A stretch of DNA of 57,058 bases from Caloramator mitchellensis (GTDB lineage Bacteria; Bacillota; Clostridia; Clostridiales; Caloramatoraceae), in NCBI RefSeq assembly GCF_001440545.1, contig NZ_LKHP01000013.1, positions 1-57,058 of the forward strand, written 5' to 3'. Shown here piece after piece: positions 24,894 through 34,119 of the stretch (positions are counted from its first letter, which is position 1; every line of letters begins with the position of its first letter). The translations under genes and the position numbers were made by a program. Under the pieces are notes generated by a model. That model was not told the origin of the DNA. It made no database searches and worked only from the letters and a program-made list of their open reading frames with translations.

Positions 24894-24941
24894 AGTCCCA
24901 ATAAAGATTTTTGGAAATCCACATAAATCTTTATTGGGACT
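24894..24941 (-). terminator. terminator with 17-bp stem
   Basis: Perfect arms AGTCCCAATAAAGATTT and AAATCTTTATTGGGACT around a 14-base loop; the minus-strand tail TTCTTTTG fits termination of the amidohydrolase unit. It may also stop plus-strand transcripts. Confidence 0.75.
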
Positions 24942-24996
24942 CAACCTAAACTATCACTTTAAATTTACATATTCTAATCAGCCTAAAGATGCCCAT

Positions 24997-26142
24997 TTAT
25001 ATAATTCTAACACCCTCAATAAATACCCCTTCAGCCTTAGCTCTTAAATCAAATGGATGATGGCTCCATATAACAACATCTGCATCCTTTCCTTCCTCTA
25101 TGCTTCCTATTTTATCATCCAGTCCAAGAATCTTTGCTGCATTTATGGTGAGCATCCTTATTAAATCCTCTTCCTTTGCACCATATCTTAGTGCTACTCC
25201 TGCATGAACATTAGCGTGTTCAAGGTGTATTACTGGATGGTCGCACATTATCGAAGTTAATACTCCCTTTTCATTTAATATCTTTATTGCCTCATAGGTT
25301 TTATCCTTGAGCTCCAGCTTTGTATTAAACCCAAACAAAGGTCCAACTACAACAGGAATATTCTTTTCTTTTATATAATCAACTATTTTGTAGCTTTCGG
25401 TTCCATGCTCTAAAACAATCTCTATATTAAATTCCTCAGCAATCCTAATCGCAGTTAAAATGTCGTCTTTTCTATGGCAGTGAATTCTTGCAGGGATTTC
25501 TTTTTTTAAAACCTTTTCTCCTATTTCAAGCTTTATATCCCTTTCGGTAAACTCCTTGCCTTCCTTTGCAGCATTTTCCTTCTTCTTCATATAATCCTGA
25601 ACCTTCATAAAATATCCTCTGATTACAGCTGATGTCCCAAGCCTTGTTGATGGAGTTTGATTTTTACCGCTGTAAACTCTCTTTGGATTTTCTCCAAAGG
25701 CCATTTTAAGCCCTGCAGGCTCCTTAATAATCATCTCATCTACTATCTTACTTTTTAATTTTAGAATTGCCCCTTGTCCGCCTATCGGATTTGCACTTCC
25801 TGGCAAAATCATAACTGTTGTAACTCCTCCAGATAGGGCTCTCTCAATTGCACTATCATCAGGGTTAAACGCATCAATTGCCCTTACATGTGCTGTAATT
25901 GGGTCTGTTGCTTCATTTCCATCCTGATAAACAGAGCCAACTCCCTCTTCAAACAATCCTAAATGGCTGTGGGCATCGATAAATCCAGGAAATACGAACT
26001 TATCTTCCGCAACGTAAATTTCGCAATCTTCATCAATTGTTTCTGCAATCTTTTTTATTTTGCCATCCTCAATTAAAACATCCCCCTTAAAGGGTTGTCC
26101 AACTACTGGGTAAATAAATCCCCCTTTAATTAGTGTTTTCAA
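24997..26142 (-). CDS. amidohydrolase (imidazolonepropionase-like)
   Basis: 381 residues of the metal-dependent amidohydrolase superfamily (COG1228-like). Seen: VFPGFIDAHSHLGLFEEG with the HxH metal pair, GGVTTVMILPGSANPIGG, the His in ARIHCHRKDDI, a second in VLEHGTESYK, the Asp in SIMCDHPVIH, and the C-terminal GSIEEGKDADVVIW. The substrate is not evident. Start: TTG at 26140-26142, six bases after GGGGGG; the longer frame lacks a site. 15 bases after the PspC gene, so probably one transcript. Confidence 0.88.
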   Translation of the reverse strand: MKTLIKGGFIYPVVGQPFKGDVLIEDGKIKKIAETIDEDCEIYVAEDKFVFPGFIDAHSHLGLFEEGVGSVYQDGNEATDPITAHVRAIDAFNPDDSAIERALSGGVTTVMILPGSANPIGGQGAILKLKSKIVDEMIIKEPAGLKMAFGENPKRVYSGKNQTPSTRLGTSAVIRGYFMKVQDYMKKKENAAKEGKEFTERDIKLEIGEKVLKKEIPARIHCHRKDDILTAIRIAEEFNIEIVLEHGTESYKIVDYIKEKNIPVVVGPLFGFNTKLELKDKTYEAIKILNEKGVLTSIMCDHPVIHLEHANVHAGVALRYGAKEEDLIRMLTINAAKILGLDDKIGSIEEGKDADVVIWSHHPFDLRAKAEGVFIEGVRII

Positions 26143-26156
26143 CTTAATCCCCCCAT

Positions 26157-26345
26157 TTATTCTTTCTCCTCTGGAATAACAATCCAGCAAATAATATACG
26201 CAAGTATTCCAGCACCACCAAACATAACTATGAATACCCACATTAGCCTTATTATTGTGGGGTCGATATCAAAATATTTTGCAATTCCTGCACAAACTCC
26301 TGCTACCATTCTATCGGTTTTGGAACGGAACAATTTCTTTTCCAC
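26157..26345 (-). CDS. PspC domain membrane protein
   Basis: 62 residues, essentially one PspC domain: KLFRSKTDRMVAGVCAGIAK, DIDPTIIRLMWV, a membrane segment and WIVIPEEKE. In enterobacteria PspC helps sense envelope stress; small solo forms are common in Firmicutes with unknown roles. Start: GTG at 26343-26345, with GGGGG seven bases upstream. The first gene of a two-gene unit with the amidohydrolase. Confidence 0.85.
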   Translation of the reverse strand: MEKKLFRSKTDRMVAGVCAGIAKYFDIDPTIIRLMWVFIVMFGGAGILAYIICWIVIPEEKE

Positions 26346-26412
26346 AATAATTCCCCCTAAATTCATTTTAATAATATTATACACCTTTGCTTTGAAATAT
26401 TACCATAAATAT

Positions 26413-28125
26413 TTACTCAAACTGCGTCTTATAAAGTTCATAGTAAATTCCCTTTCTCTCGAGAAGCTCTCTATGGGTTCCTTCTTCTTCAATTCCATTT
26501 TCAGTTAAAACTATTATTCTTTTTGCCGACTTTACAGTTGCAAGTCTATGGGCGATTATAAATGTTGTTCTATCTTTTGAAAGCTCCTCAATTGATTTTT
26601 GAATAACTGCCTCGCTCTGGTTATCTAAAGATGATGTAGCCTCATCCAATATGAGAATTGGAGGATTTTTAAGGAACATTCTCGCAATAGAAATTCTCTG
26701 TTTTTGTCCTCCAGAGAGTTTTACTCCCCTCTCTCCTATATATGTATCATACCCATCCTCAAACTCCATTATAAAATCATGGGCATTAGCCGCCTTTGCA
26801 GCCTTTACTATCTCATCTTCCCTTGCATCAAGCCTTCCATAGGCTATATTTTCCCTTATTGTTCCTGCAAAGAGGAAAACATCCTGCTGAACTATTCCAA
26901 TGTTTTTTCTAAGAGATTTAAGTGTTATATCCTTTATATCTATCCCATCTACATATATATTCCCACTATCAACCTCATAAAATCTTGGAATAAGATTACA
27001 AAGTGTTGTTTTTCCAACACCTGAAGGCCCTACAATTGCAACGCTCTCTCCCGCCTCAACCTTTAAGTTTATATTTTCTAAAACTGTATTTTTATCATCA
27101 TAACTGAATGTTACATTTCTGAACTCTACACTTCCCTTTACATATTCAATATCCTTTGCATCTTCTTTATCATAAATATCCGGCTTAATATTCATTACCT
27201 CAACAAACCTTTTAAAACCCGCCATTCCCCTTTGATATTGTTCAACAAAGGCTGCGAGCCTTTTTACAGGCTGTAAAAACTGGCTTATGTATATAAGATA
27301 TGCTACTAAATCACCAACTTGAATTTCTCCCCTTGCTACAAAATATCCACCAGCAATAAGAGCTGAAAGGGTAGAAATATTTGAGAAAAAGTTTATCCCT
27401 CCATGAAGTATTCCAATGTACTTTACAGACTTTGTCCTCAAGTGTTTAAACATATTGTTTCCTTCATCAAACTTATCTATTTCATATTCTTCATTGGTAA
27501 AGGACTTTACAACTCTGATGCCAGATATTGAATCTTCAAGTTTACTGTTTACATCAGCAAGACTTTCTCTAATCTTTCTAAAATTCCTTCTCATCTTAGA
27601 ATTATATATTACAGTAAAATAAACCATAAATGGTATTATAGTAAATACTATTAACGTAAGTTTGACGTTTATATTGAGAAGAAGAAAAAATGCACCTATA
27701 ATCATAAGAGTTGAAATAAAAATATCCTCAGGCCCATGATGTGCAAGTTCTGCAATTTCGTTTAAATCATTAACCATCCTCGACATTATATGCCCGGTTT
27801 TAGTATTGTCAAAATAACTCACAGGAAGAGTTTGCATATGAGAAAACATTTCTTTTCTCATATCATACTCCATCCTTACGCCTAAAACGTGTCCGTAATA
27901 TCCTACTATATATTCGAGTATCATCCTTATTATATAGAGAATAAATAATATAATTCCAATATTAATAATCAGGGCTAAATTCTTGCTGGGAATAATATTA
28001 TTGATAAGCCTTCTTGTTATCATTGGATAAACAAGGTCTGTTGCCGAAATTAAAATTGCACATACCATATCAAGAATAAAAAGCCCAATGTGTGGTTTAT
28101 AATATTTTGCAAATTGTTTAATCAT
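26413..28125 (-). CDS. ABC exporter, fused membrane and ATPase domains
   Basis: 570 residues from the ATG at 28123-28125 (GGGGGTG six bases upstream). N-terminal six-helix type I exporter domain (about 1-300), then the ATPase: Walker A GPSGVGKTTL, Q-loop IGIVQQDVF, signature LSGGQKQRISIARM, Walker B ILILDEATSSLD and the His switch IAHRLATV. A single half-transporter of the MsbA/BmrA type, presumably a homodimer exporting lipids or drugs. Single gene. Confidence 0.9.
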   Translation of the reverse strand: MIKQFAKYYKPHIGLFILDMVCAILISATDLVYPMITRRLINNIIPSKNLALIINIGIILFILYIIRMILEYIVGYYGHVLGVRMEYDMRKEMFSHMQTLPVSYFDNTKTGHIMSRMVNDLNEIAELAHHGPEDIFISTLMIIGAFFLLLNINVKLTLIVFTIIPFMVYFTVIYNSKMRRNFRKIRESLADVNSKLEDSISGIRVVKSFTNEEYEIDKFDEGNNMFKHLRTKSVKYIGILHGGINFFSNISTLSALIAGGYFVARGEIQVGDLVAYLIYISQFLQPVKRLAAFVEQYQRGMAGFKRFVEVMNIKPDIYDKEDAKDIEYVKGSVEFRNVTFSYDDKNTVLENINLKVEAGESVAIVGPSGVGKTTLCNLIPRFYEVDSGNIYVDGIDIKDITLKSLRKNIGIVQQDVFLFAGTIRENIAYGRLDAREDEIVKAAKAANAHDFIMEFEDGYDTYIGERGVKLSGGQKQRISIARMFLKNPPILILDEATSSLDNQSEAVIQKSIEELSKDRTTFIIAHRLATVKSAKRIIVLTENGIEEEGTHRELLERKGIYYELYKTQFE

Positions 28126-28253
28126 CAAGTCACCCCCAACCAAAAATATCAACAATTTTATTGTTACATATTGCAAACAAATGTTCAATACTATTTGACA
28201 AAAAGTCTAAAGCATAAACATAAACTCTATTATTTAGTTTTGGGTGCTTTACA

Positions 28254-28814
28254 TCAGATGTTTTTCCTACTTCCTGGTTTTGCATAGGGGATGCTTTGTT
28301 TACACATTGGACAATCATCCTTATCGAATGTTTCTATGTTTAGCTTTATTGAACTATATATCGGATAATCTATTTTCTCGCTGCTTCTGTCAACTATGCA
28401 GGCTATTCCTACTACCTCGCCACCAAGGGATTTTATAACCTCTATTGTCTCCATTGAAGATTTTCCTGTTGTTACAACATCCTCGGTTATTAGAACCCTT
28501 TGCCCTTTTTTTATTTCAAATCCACGTCTTAATGTAAACACATCGTTTTCCCTTTCAGTAAACATTGCCACTTTTCCCATCTGCCTTGCGATTTCATAGG
28601 CAACTATTATTCCACCCATTGCAGGGCCAACAACTACATCAAACTCAACATCCTTTAATTTTTCTACGACTTCTTTTAGAACAATCTCTGCCTTGTCAGG
28701 GTGCATCAAAAGCCTTGCACACTGTATATATCTGTTGCTGTGTCTTCCTGATGATAATAAGAAATGTCCATCCAAAACTGCACCTGTTTCGATAAGTATG
28801 TTTAATATATCCAT
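28254..28814 (-). CDS. pyrE: orotate phosphoribosyltransferase
   Basis: Joins orotate and PRPP to give OMP, step 5 of UMP synthesis. 186 residues. Seen: [16 protein letters not shown], the PRPP loop [14 protein letters not shown], and [17 protein letters not shown]. Last gene of the seven-gene pyr operon, 14 bases after pyrD, with GGGAGG upstream. A C-terminal [15 protein letters not shown] segment is typical of the clostridial/archaeal form. Confidence 0.95.
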   Translation of the reverse strand: MDILNILIETGAVLDGHFLLSSGRHSNRYIQCARLLMHPDKAEIVLKEVVEKLKDVEFDVVVGPAMGGIIVAYEIARQMGKVAMFTERENDVFTLRRGFEIKKGQRVLITEDVVTTGKSSMETIEVIKSLGGEVVGIACIVDRSSEKIDYPIYSSIKLNIETFDKDDCPMCKQSIPYAKPGSRKNI

Positions 28815-28828
28815 AATATTGCCTCCCT

Positions 28829-29725
28829 TTAAATAATTCCTATGATATCGTTTATTGAATCTATCTTCTGCTCTCTTAAAAATTCCTCCATCCCCACTAT
28901 AATCTCCTTGCAGGCAAGAGGATTTATGAAATTGGCTGTTCCAACCTGAACAAGGCTTGCTCCTGCCATTATAAATTCGATCGCATCCTTATAATTTGTT
29001 ATACCACCAAGCCCTATAATTGGAACATTAACTGCCCTCGAAACCTCATAAACCATTCTAAGAGCTATAGGTTTTATACAAGGTCCTGAAAGTCCTGCAA
29101 ATATGTTATTGAATACAGGTTTTCTTTTTTTTATGTCAACCGCCATGCCTTTAAATGTATTTACAAGGGACAATCCATCAGCTCCAGCATCGACGCATTC
29201 CATTGCCATTTCAACTATATCTTCAGCATTTGGTGAGAGTTTAACAACCAAGGGCTTATTAGTTACTTCTCTTACCGACTTTACAACCTCTTTAGCAACT
29301 TTAGATTTAATTCCAAAATTCATTCCCCCCTCTTTAACATTTGGGCAGGATATATTAAGCTCTATAATATCTACGTCGCAGTTATCAAGCTTTTTAGCAC
29401 CTGAAACATATTCTTCTATGCTTCCTCCACCAAGGTTTGCCAAGATTACTGTGTTTAGTTTTTTCATAAATGGAAGTTCATTTTCTATAAAATAATCTAT
29501 GCCTGGATTTTGAAGTCCTACACTGTTTAGCATGCCAAAGCTTGTTTCAAAACACCTAACCCCCATATTTCCTTCTCTCTTATTAAGGGTTAGTCCCTTT
29601 GTAGCTATCCCTCCAAGGATTGAAACATCATAAAATTCATCATATTCTCTCCCAAATCCAAATGTCCCTGACGCTGCAATAACAGGGTTTTTAAAACTTT
29701 TACCCCATAAGTTTACCTCAAGCAT
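28829..29725 (-). CDS. pyrD: dihydroorotate dehydrogenase B, catalytic subunit
   Basis: FMN subunit oxidising dihydroorotate to orotate, using NAD through PyrK. 298 residues. Seen: [14 protein letters not shown], the catalytic-loop Cys in [13 protein letters not shown] (class 1B), [11 protein letters not shown], and [19 protein letters not shown]. Start ATG at 29723-29725 with GAGGTAG upstream; it overlaps pyrK by 8 bases, matching their heterotetramer. Confidence 0.95.
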   Translation of the reverse strand: MLEVNLWGKSFKNPVIAASGTFGFGREYDEFYDVSILGGIATKGLTLNKREGNMGVRCFETSFGMLNSVGLQNPGIDYFIENELPFMKKLNTVILANLGGGSIEEYVSGAKKLDNCDVDIIELNISCPNVKEGGMNFGIKSKVAKEVVKSVREVTNKPLVVKLSPNAEDIVEMAMECVDAGADGLSLVNTFKGMAVDIKKRKPVFNNIFAGLSGPCIKPIALRMVYEVSRAVNVPIIGLGGITNYKDAIEFIMAGASLVQVGTANFINPLACKEIIVGMEEFLREQKIDSINDIIGII

Positions 29726-30449
29726 CAAATACTACCTCCTCACCCCTGAAGATTGGCCCATCCTTGCATACCCTTTTCATTCCATCCTTCGTTTTGCATG
29801 TGCAAACCAAGCAGGCTCCTACTCCACAGGCCATATTCTTTTCAAGAAGCAGATACAAGGGTGTTTGAGTTTTTATGCACATATCTTGAACCTTTTTCAT
29901 AAAGGCATCTGGGCCGCAGGCAATTACAAGACTGTATTCAAAGGGGTTAAATATATCCGTCACATACCCCTTGTGCCCTTCTTTGCCGCTTTCCGTTGCT
30001 ATATGAATATTTTCAACGTAATCCTTTAATTCATCTATTCCATAACTTTCATCTCTAAATCCAAAGTATACATCAACCTCTGCCTTAATCTTTTTTGCAA
30101 AGTATGCTAAAGGGGCGATCCCTACTCCTCCGCCTACAAGTGCGACCTTCCCCTTTATATTTGAAGTATCCATTCCATTTCCTAAAGGCCCTGTTACCTT
30201 TACAAAGTCACCCTTTCTAAGTAATGATAAATAGCTCGTTCCTGTTCCTTTAATCTGATATATAAAACTTATCATTTTGTTATCACAATCATGAATACTG
30301 AATGGTCTTGAAAGAATAGGCTCCTTATCCCAATTTCTCAGCATAAAAAACTGACCGGGTAAAACTTCGTATTCTCCGTAGAGCATCAATTTATATATTC
30401 CTTCTGCTATCTTCTCATTATCCTTAACAATAAGGCTTTTATAATTCAT
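29718..30449 (-). CDS. pyrK: dihydroorotate dehydrogenase electron-transfer subunit
   Basis: FAD and [2Fe-2S] subunit that passes electrons from PyrD to NAD. 243 residues. Seen: the FAD-binding RPFSIHD, the NAD-site GNGMD and [11 protein letters not shown], and the cluster ligands in [13 protein letters not shown] plus a later Cys in MKRVCKDGP. Overlaps pyrF by 11 bases. Confidence 0.95.
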   Translation of the reverse strand: MNYKSLIVKDNEKIAEGIYKLMLYGEYEVLPGQFFMLRNWDKEPILSRPFSIHDCDNKMISFIYQIKGTGTSYLSLLRKGDFVKVTGPLGNGMDTSNIKGKVALVGGGVGIAPLAYFAKKIKAEVDVYFGFRDESYGIDELKDYVENIHIATESGKEGHKGYVTDIFNPFEYSLVIACGPDAFMKKVQDMCIKTQTPLYLLLEKNMACGVGACLVCTCKTKDGMKRVCKDGPIFRGEEVVFDA

Positions 30450-31287
30450 TCAAAATCTCCTCCCTCATTTTAAGAGCCTCTTCCCTTGCATGCAGTTCAA
30501 ACCTTTCATCACCATGTTTTCTATAAGCAAGAAGTATTCCCCTCGATGAGTTTACAACCCCACCATTTTTATCAATTAATAGATTTTTAATATCCTTTGC
30601 CCCTCCTCCCTGTGCACCATATCCTGGAATTAAGAAGAACATATTTTTCAGCCTCTTTCTTATGTGTCCTGCCTCATCTGAATTGGTGCACCCAACAACT
30701 GCACCAATAGGGCTATATCCATATTCTCCAATGCTTTTTTCTATCAAGGATCTTAGCATATCATAAACTCTTTCATAGACCCTGTTTTCGCCTGCATATA
30801 GAAGCTGTAAATCCTTTGATGAGGGATTTGATGTTTTTATAAGAACGAAAACTCCCTTATCCTTATCGGTATATTCTAAAAAGGGGGTTATGCTGTCAAC
30901 TCCCATATAGGGGTTTAATGTTACTAAATCCACCTTAAAGTCCCCCTCAAAATGTGCTCTTGCATACATCCTAGCAGTATCTGCAATATCGGATCTTTTT
31001 ATATCCCCTATTACAATAGCTTCCTTTTCCTTTGCATATTCTATAGTCTTTTTGTAGACCTTCAACCCCTCTATCCCTAGGGCTTCATAATATGCTATCT
31101 GAACTTTAAAGCATGCTGCAACATCTTCAGTAGCATCTATTATTTTTTTGTTAAACTCAAATAAAGCATCATAGACTGAGCTAAATTTTTTCTTAAATCC
31201 TTCTGGTATATAGTCAACTGATGTATCAAGTCCAACACAAACATGTCCCTTTTTTTCAACAGCTTCATAGAGCCTATCCATTATCAT
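30439..31287 (-). CDS. pyrF: orotidine 5'-phosphate decarboxylase (long form)
   Basis: Converts OMP to UMP. 282 residues, the longer bacterial form. Seen: CVGLDTS near the N-terminus, the catalytic lysine network in VIGDIKRSDIADTARMYA, and the phosphate-binding end GVVNSSRGILLAY. Start: ATG at 31285-31287, six bases after GGGGTG; a GTG three codons earlier lies inside that site. Starts 5 bases after pyrC ends. Confidence 0.93.
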   Translation of the reverse strand: MIMDRLYEAVEKKGHVCVGLDTSVDYIPEGFKKKFSSVYDALFEFNKKIIDATEDVAACFKVQIAYYEALGIEGLKVYKKTIEYAKEKEAIVIGDIKRSDIADTARMYARAHFEGDFKVDLVTLNPYMGVDSITPFLEYTDKDKGVFVLIKTSNPSSKDLQLLYAGENRVYERVYDMLRSLIEKSIGEYGYSPIGAVVGCTNSDEAGHIRKRLKNMFFLIPGYGAQGGGAKDIKNLLIDKNGGVVNSSRGILLAYRKHGDERFELHAREEALKMREEILNEL

Positions 31288-31292
31288 CCTAC

Positions 31293-32474
31293 TCACCCCT
31301 TAAAAACTATTCTGCCCTTTCTTATTGTATATATGACTTTTCCAAAAACCTCTTGCCCATCAAAAGGATTATTCTTTCCCTTTGACACAAAGCTTGATGA
31401 GTCAATTTTATACTTGTGTTTAAGGTCTACCAAAACAACATCTCCATCGTATCCTTCTTTAATTTTTCCTTTATTTAATAGCATCATTTTAGCTGGATTT
31501 TCCGACATGAGTTTTATAAGTTTATTTAAAGTTATATGCCCCTCTGCAACAAGTTTTGTAAAGCAGATTGAAAAAGCTGTCTCTATACCAGATATGCCAG
31601 GCGCACCCTTTAATTTATCCTCTTGAGTATGTGGTGCATGATCAGTTGCTATTGCATCAACATAGCCTTTTTTAATTGCCCTTATTAGGCTTTCAATATC
31701 ATCTTTTTCTCTTAAGGGTGGATTCACTCTGTAATTCAGATTACTTGTTCCGAATAAATGATGAGGAGCCACCTCACATGTTATTTTATATCCCTTATCC
31801 TTCTCTACAGCTATTTCTTCAATTGCCTCCTTTGTGCTCACATGGGCTATATGAAGATTAGCCCCTGTAAATTTGGCAAGTTCAATGTCCCTTTTAGTCA
31901 TTATATTTTCAGAAAGCCTTGTATCAATCTTAGAAATTTCCTCATCCTCTGCATGGGATATAACTGTTAATCCCTTTTTCTTTGCAAGAAGCATTGCATG
32001 AAGCATTATATTATTACTAAGTATCCCCTTGCCATCATCTGATATAAACCTTACTCTTTCATCTAGAGTATTTAAGTGTTCTATATCCTTTCCTAATAAA
32101 TCCTTAGTCACTGTAACAGTCTGATGAATATCAACAAGATCAATCCTTTTTGCTCTATCAAGAACATAGTCAACTATACCCATATTTGAACATGGCGGGT
32201 TTGTATTTGCCATTAAGTTTACCGCTGTATACCCTCCCTTTACTGCTGCCATTGAACCAGACAGCAAATCCTCTTTGTATTCGTAGCCGGGTTCCCTGAA
32301 ATGAGCATGCAAATCTACAAAGGAAGGGAGAAGGGACAATCCTTCTCCATCTAGTATTTCACAATCTCTATTTAGATTTCCTATTTCTTCAATTTTTCCA
32401 TTCTTTATATAAACATCTCCACAGAAGACATCGGAGCTGTCCACAATATTAACATTTTTTATTAGAAGTTCCAT
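31293..32474 (-). CDS. pyrC: dihydroorotase
   Basis: Cyclises carbamoyl aspartate to dihydroorotate. 393 residues, class I. Seen: FVDLHAHFREPGYEYKEDLL with the zinc HxH, a TNPPCSN segment, HAEDEEI, IAHVSTKEA and the catalytic Asp in DAIATDHAPHTQEDK. Start: ATG at 32472-32474 with GAGGTTTG upstream. Two bases after pyrI. Confidence 0.95.
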   Translation of the reverse strand: MELLIKNVNIVDSSDVFCGDVYIKNGKIEEIGNLNRDCEILDGEGLSLLPSFVDLHAHFREPGYEYKEDLLSGSMAAVKGGYTAVNLMANTNPPCSNMGIVDYVLDRAKRIDLVDIHQTVTVTKDLLGKDIEHLNTLDERVRFISDDGKGILSNNIMLHAMLLAKKKGLTVISHAEDEEISKIDTRLSENIMTKRDIELAKFTGANLHIAHVSTKEAIEEIAVEKDKGYKITCEVAPHHLFGTSNLNYRVNPPLREKDDIESLIRAIKKGYVDAIATDHAPHTQEDKLKGAPGISGIETAFSICFTKLVAEGHITLNKLIKLMSENPAKMMLLNKGKIKEGYDGDVVLVDLKHKYKIDSSSFVSKGKNNPFDGQEVFGKVIYTIRKGRIVFKG

Positions 32475-32476
32475 AA

Positions 32477-32908
32477 TCAAACCTCCGAAAGTGCATATAT
32501 TTCATCGCAATACATGCATCTATATTCTCCCTTTTCTTTATCTACAAGGTAGAAGACGTGGTCTATATACTTTTCGATTGATGTAACACATCTTGGATTT
32601 TTACAGCTTAAAACATTTTCCACCCTTTCTGGAAGTTCAAATTTCTTCTTTTCTACTAGCACTTCGTCCTTTATTACATTTATAGTTATATTGGGATCAA
32701 GTATTCCAAGTATTCTAAAGTCTAAATCAACTACATTTTCTATCTTTATTATGTCCTTCTTTCCAAGCTTTTCACTTGATACATTCATGAGAAGACATAC
32801 TGCACTTTCTATCTTGTCTAGTTCTAGCATTTTGAATATCTTAATTCCAAGCCCTGCCTTTATATGATCTATTACAACTCCATTTTTTATACTATTTACT
32901 GTTAGCAT
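32477..32908 (-). CDS. pyrI: aspartate carbamoyltransferase regulatory subunit
   Basis: 143 residues. The N-terminal allosteric domain opens [17 protein letters not shown]; the C-terminal zinc domain has the four Cys in CKNPRCVTS and [10 protein letters not shown]. It binds CTP/ATP and tunes PyrB, giving protein-level feedback on top of RNA-level control. Its start overlaps the end of pyrB by 7 bases. Confidence 0.95.
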   Translation of the reverse strand: MLTVNSIKNGVVIDHIKAGLGIKIFKMLELDKIESAVCLLMNVSSEKLGKKDIIKIENVVDLDFRILGILDPNITINVIKDEVLVEKKKFELPERVENVLSCKNPRCVTSIEKYIDHVFYLVDKEKGEYRCMYCDEIYALSEV

Positions 32909-33831
32909 ACTTCCACCCCCAAAAGTTTCATTATAAGTGCCATTCTTACGAACATTCCGTATTTTGCCTGTTCGAAGTATTTTGCTCTTTTATCTTCATC
33001 AACCTCTACTGCTATTTCATTAACCCTTGGCAGTGGATGTAGAACTATCATATCTTCCTTTGCCTTCTTAAGCTTTGCCTTATCAAGTATATAGCTATCC
33101 TTTAATCTTAAATATTCCTCTTCATTGAAGAATCTTTCTCTTTGGACACGAGTCATGTATAGAATATCTAATCTTTCTATTACATCCTCCATCCTTTCTA
33201 CTTCTATAAACTCAATATTATTCTTTTGCAAAACTTCCTTTTTAATATAATCTGGAACCTTCAATTCCTTTGGGGAAATTAGAACGAATTTATTGTTTTC
33301 ATACCTTGACATGGCCTTAATAAGCGAATGGACAGTTCTTCCAAATTTCAAGTCTCCACAAAGACCTATTGTTAGATTTGACAGATTGTCCTTTAGGGAT
33401 TTTATAGTAAGTAGATCAGTTAAAGTCTGAGTTGGATGCTGGTGTCCTCCATCACCTGCATTAATAACCGGGATTGTAGAATATTGAGCTGCTACCCTTG
33501 GCGCACCTTCCTTAGGATGTCTCATAACTGCAATATCTGCATAACATGCTATTGTTCTTATGGTGTCAGCTATGCTCTCTCCCTTTGCTACAGATGATGA
33601 ATTAGGTTCTGAAAATCCTATTACCTGCCCACCAAGCCTTAGCATTGCAGCTTCAAAGCTGAATCTTGTTCTTGTGCTTGGCTCATAAAATAGAGTTGCG
33701 AGAATTTTTCCCTGACATGCATTTGAAAACTTTTCCGGATTTTTTGAGATTTGTCCTCCAAGTTCTAAAACTTCATCGATTTCAAGAGTTGTAAAATCCA
33801 TTGGGTCCAAAAGGTGTCTTCCTTTTAACAT
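32902..33831 (-). CDS. pyrB: aspartate carbamoyltransferase catalytic subunit
   Basis: Commits aspartate and carbamoyl phosphate to pyrimidine synthesis. 309 residues. Seen: the carbamoyl-phosphate motif [30 protein letters not shown] and [11 protein letters not shown]. First gene of pyrB-I-C-F-K-D-E. Its ribosome site (GGAAGGAGAG) overlaps a PyrR-type RNA motif, and a terminator with a second motif lies upstream. Carbamoyl-phosphate synthase genes are not in the operon. Confidence 0.95.
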   Translation of the reverse strand: MLKGRHLLDPMDFTTLEIDEVLELGGQISKNPEKFSNACQGKILATLFYEPSTRTRFSFEAAMLRLGGQVIGFSEPNSSSVAKGESIADTIRTIACYADIAVMRHPKEGAPRVAAQYSTIPVINAGDGGHQHPTQTLTDLLTIKSLKDNLSNLTIGLCGDLKFGRTVHSLIKAMSRYENNKFVLISPKELKVPDYIKKEVLQKNNIEFIEVERMEDVIERLDILYMTRVQRERFFNEEEYLRLKDSYILDKAKLKKAKEDMIVLHPLPRVNEIAVEVDEDKRAKYFEQAKYGMFVRMALIMKLLGVEVC

Positions 33832-33840
33832 AATATCTCT

Positions 33841-33871
33841 CCTTCCTAGCCTCTCTGGGCTAATTTAAAGG
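33841..33871 (-). promoter_or_regulatory. PyrR-type RNA site over the pyrB ribosome site
   Basis: On the minus strand the RNA carries TTTAAATTAGCCCAGAGAGG followed by CTAGGAAGG, a close match to the PyrR binding-loop consensus (CC-x-GAGAGGCU). Its 3' end runs into the Shine-Dalgarno of pyrB, so PyrR-UMP binding could also block translation. Confidence 0.75.
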
Positions 33872-33902
33872 TTAAAAAAAGCCTTCCCATCCGGGAAGGC
33901 AT
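33872..33902 (-). terminator. pyr operon attenuator terminator
   Basis: Stem GCCTTCCC/GGGAAGGC with a short loop, followed by seven T on the minus strand. Its 5' arm (CCTTCCCGG) is complementary to CCGGGAAGG in the upstream PyrR motif, the expected antiterminator pairing. Confidence 0.88.
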
Positions 33903-33937
33903 AATTTTCCTGTAAAAAGTTGCACTTATCCTTTGCC

Positions 33938-33972
33938 TACCTTCCCGGCCTCACAGGACCAGTCTTAAAGGT
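33938..33972 (-). promoter_or_regulatory. PyrR-type binding loop in the pyr leader
   Basis: Minus-strand RNA reads TTTAAGACTGGTCCTGTGAG followed by GCCGGGAAGG, the anti-antiterminator form bound by PyrR when UMP is high, which frees the terminator at 33872-33902. PyrR itself is not in the window. Confidence 0.8.
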
Positions 33973-33982
33973 TCTTTTGACT

Positions 33983-34011
33983 ATATTAGCATGGAGATTA
34001 TTAGATGTCAA
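33983..34011 (-). promoter_or_regulatory. promoter of the pyr operon
   Basis: Read leftward: TTGACA (34006-34011), 17-base spacer, TAATAT (33983-33988). The leader to pyrB is about 145 bases and holds both PyrR motifs and the attenuator. Confidence 0.85.
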
Positions 34012-34013
34012 GG

Positions 34014-34118
34014 TTAATTTTTCACCTCAACTCCTCCAAATCCAACTATACTTTTTACTTTTAATATAGGGCCTATATTTTCTTGGTTAACCCTTGTCTT
34101 GTTTTCAATAAACCAAAA
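34014..34118 (-). pseudogene. C-terminal remnant, LiaF/cell-wall-response-like
   Basis: Between purD and the pyr promoter the minus strand has an open stretch of about 34 codons without start, reading TRVNQENIGPILKVKSIVG then FGGVEVKN and a stop two bases before the -35 box. The ending P-x-L-x-V-x-x-x-x-x-FGGVEVK resembles the C-terminus of LiaF/YvqF-type membrane proteins. The rest of that gene is missing. Likely debris of a deletion that brought the pur operon next to pyr. Confidence 0.35.
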
Positions 34119-34119
34119 A

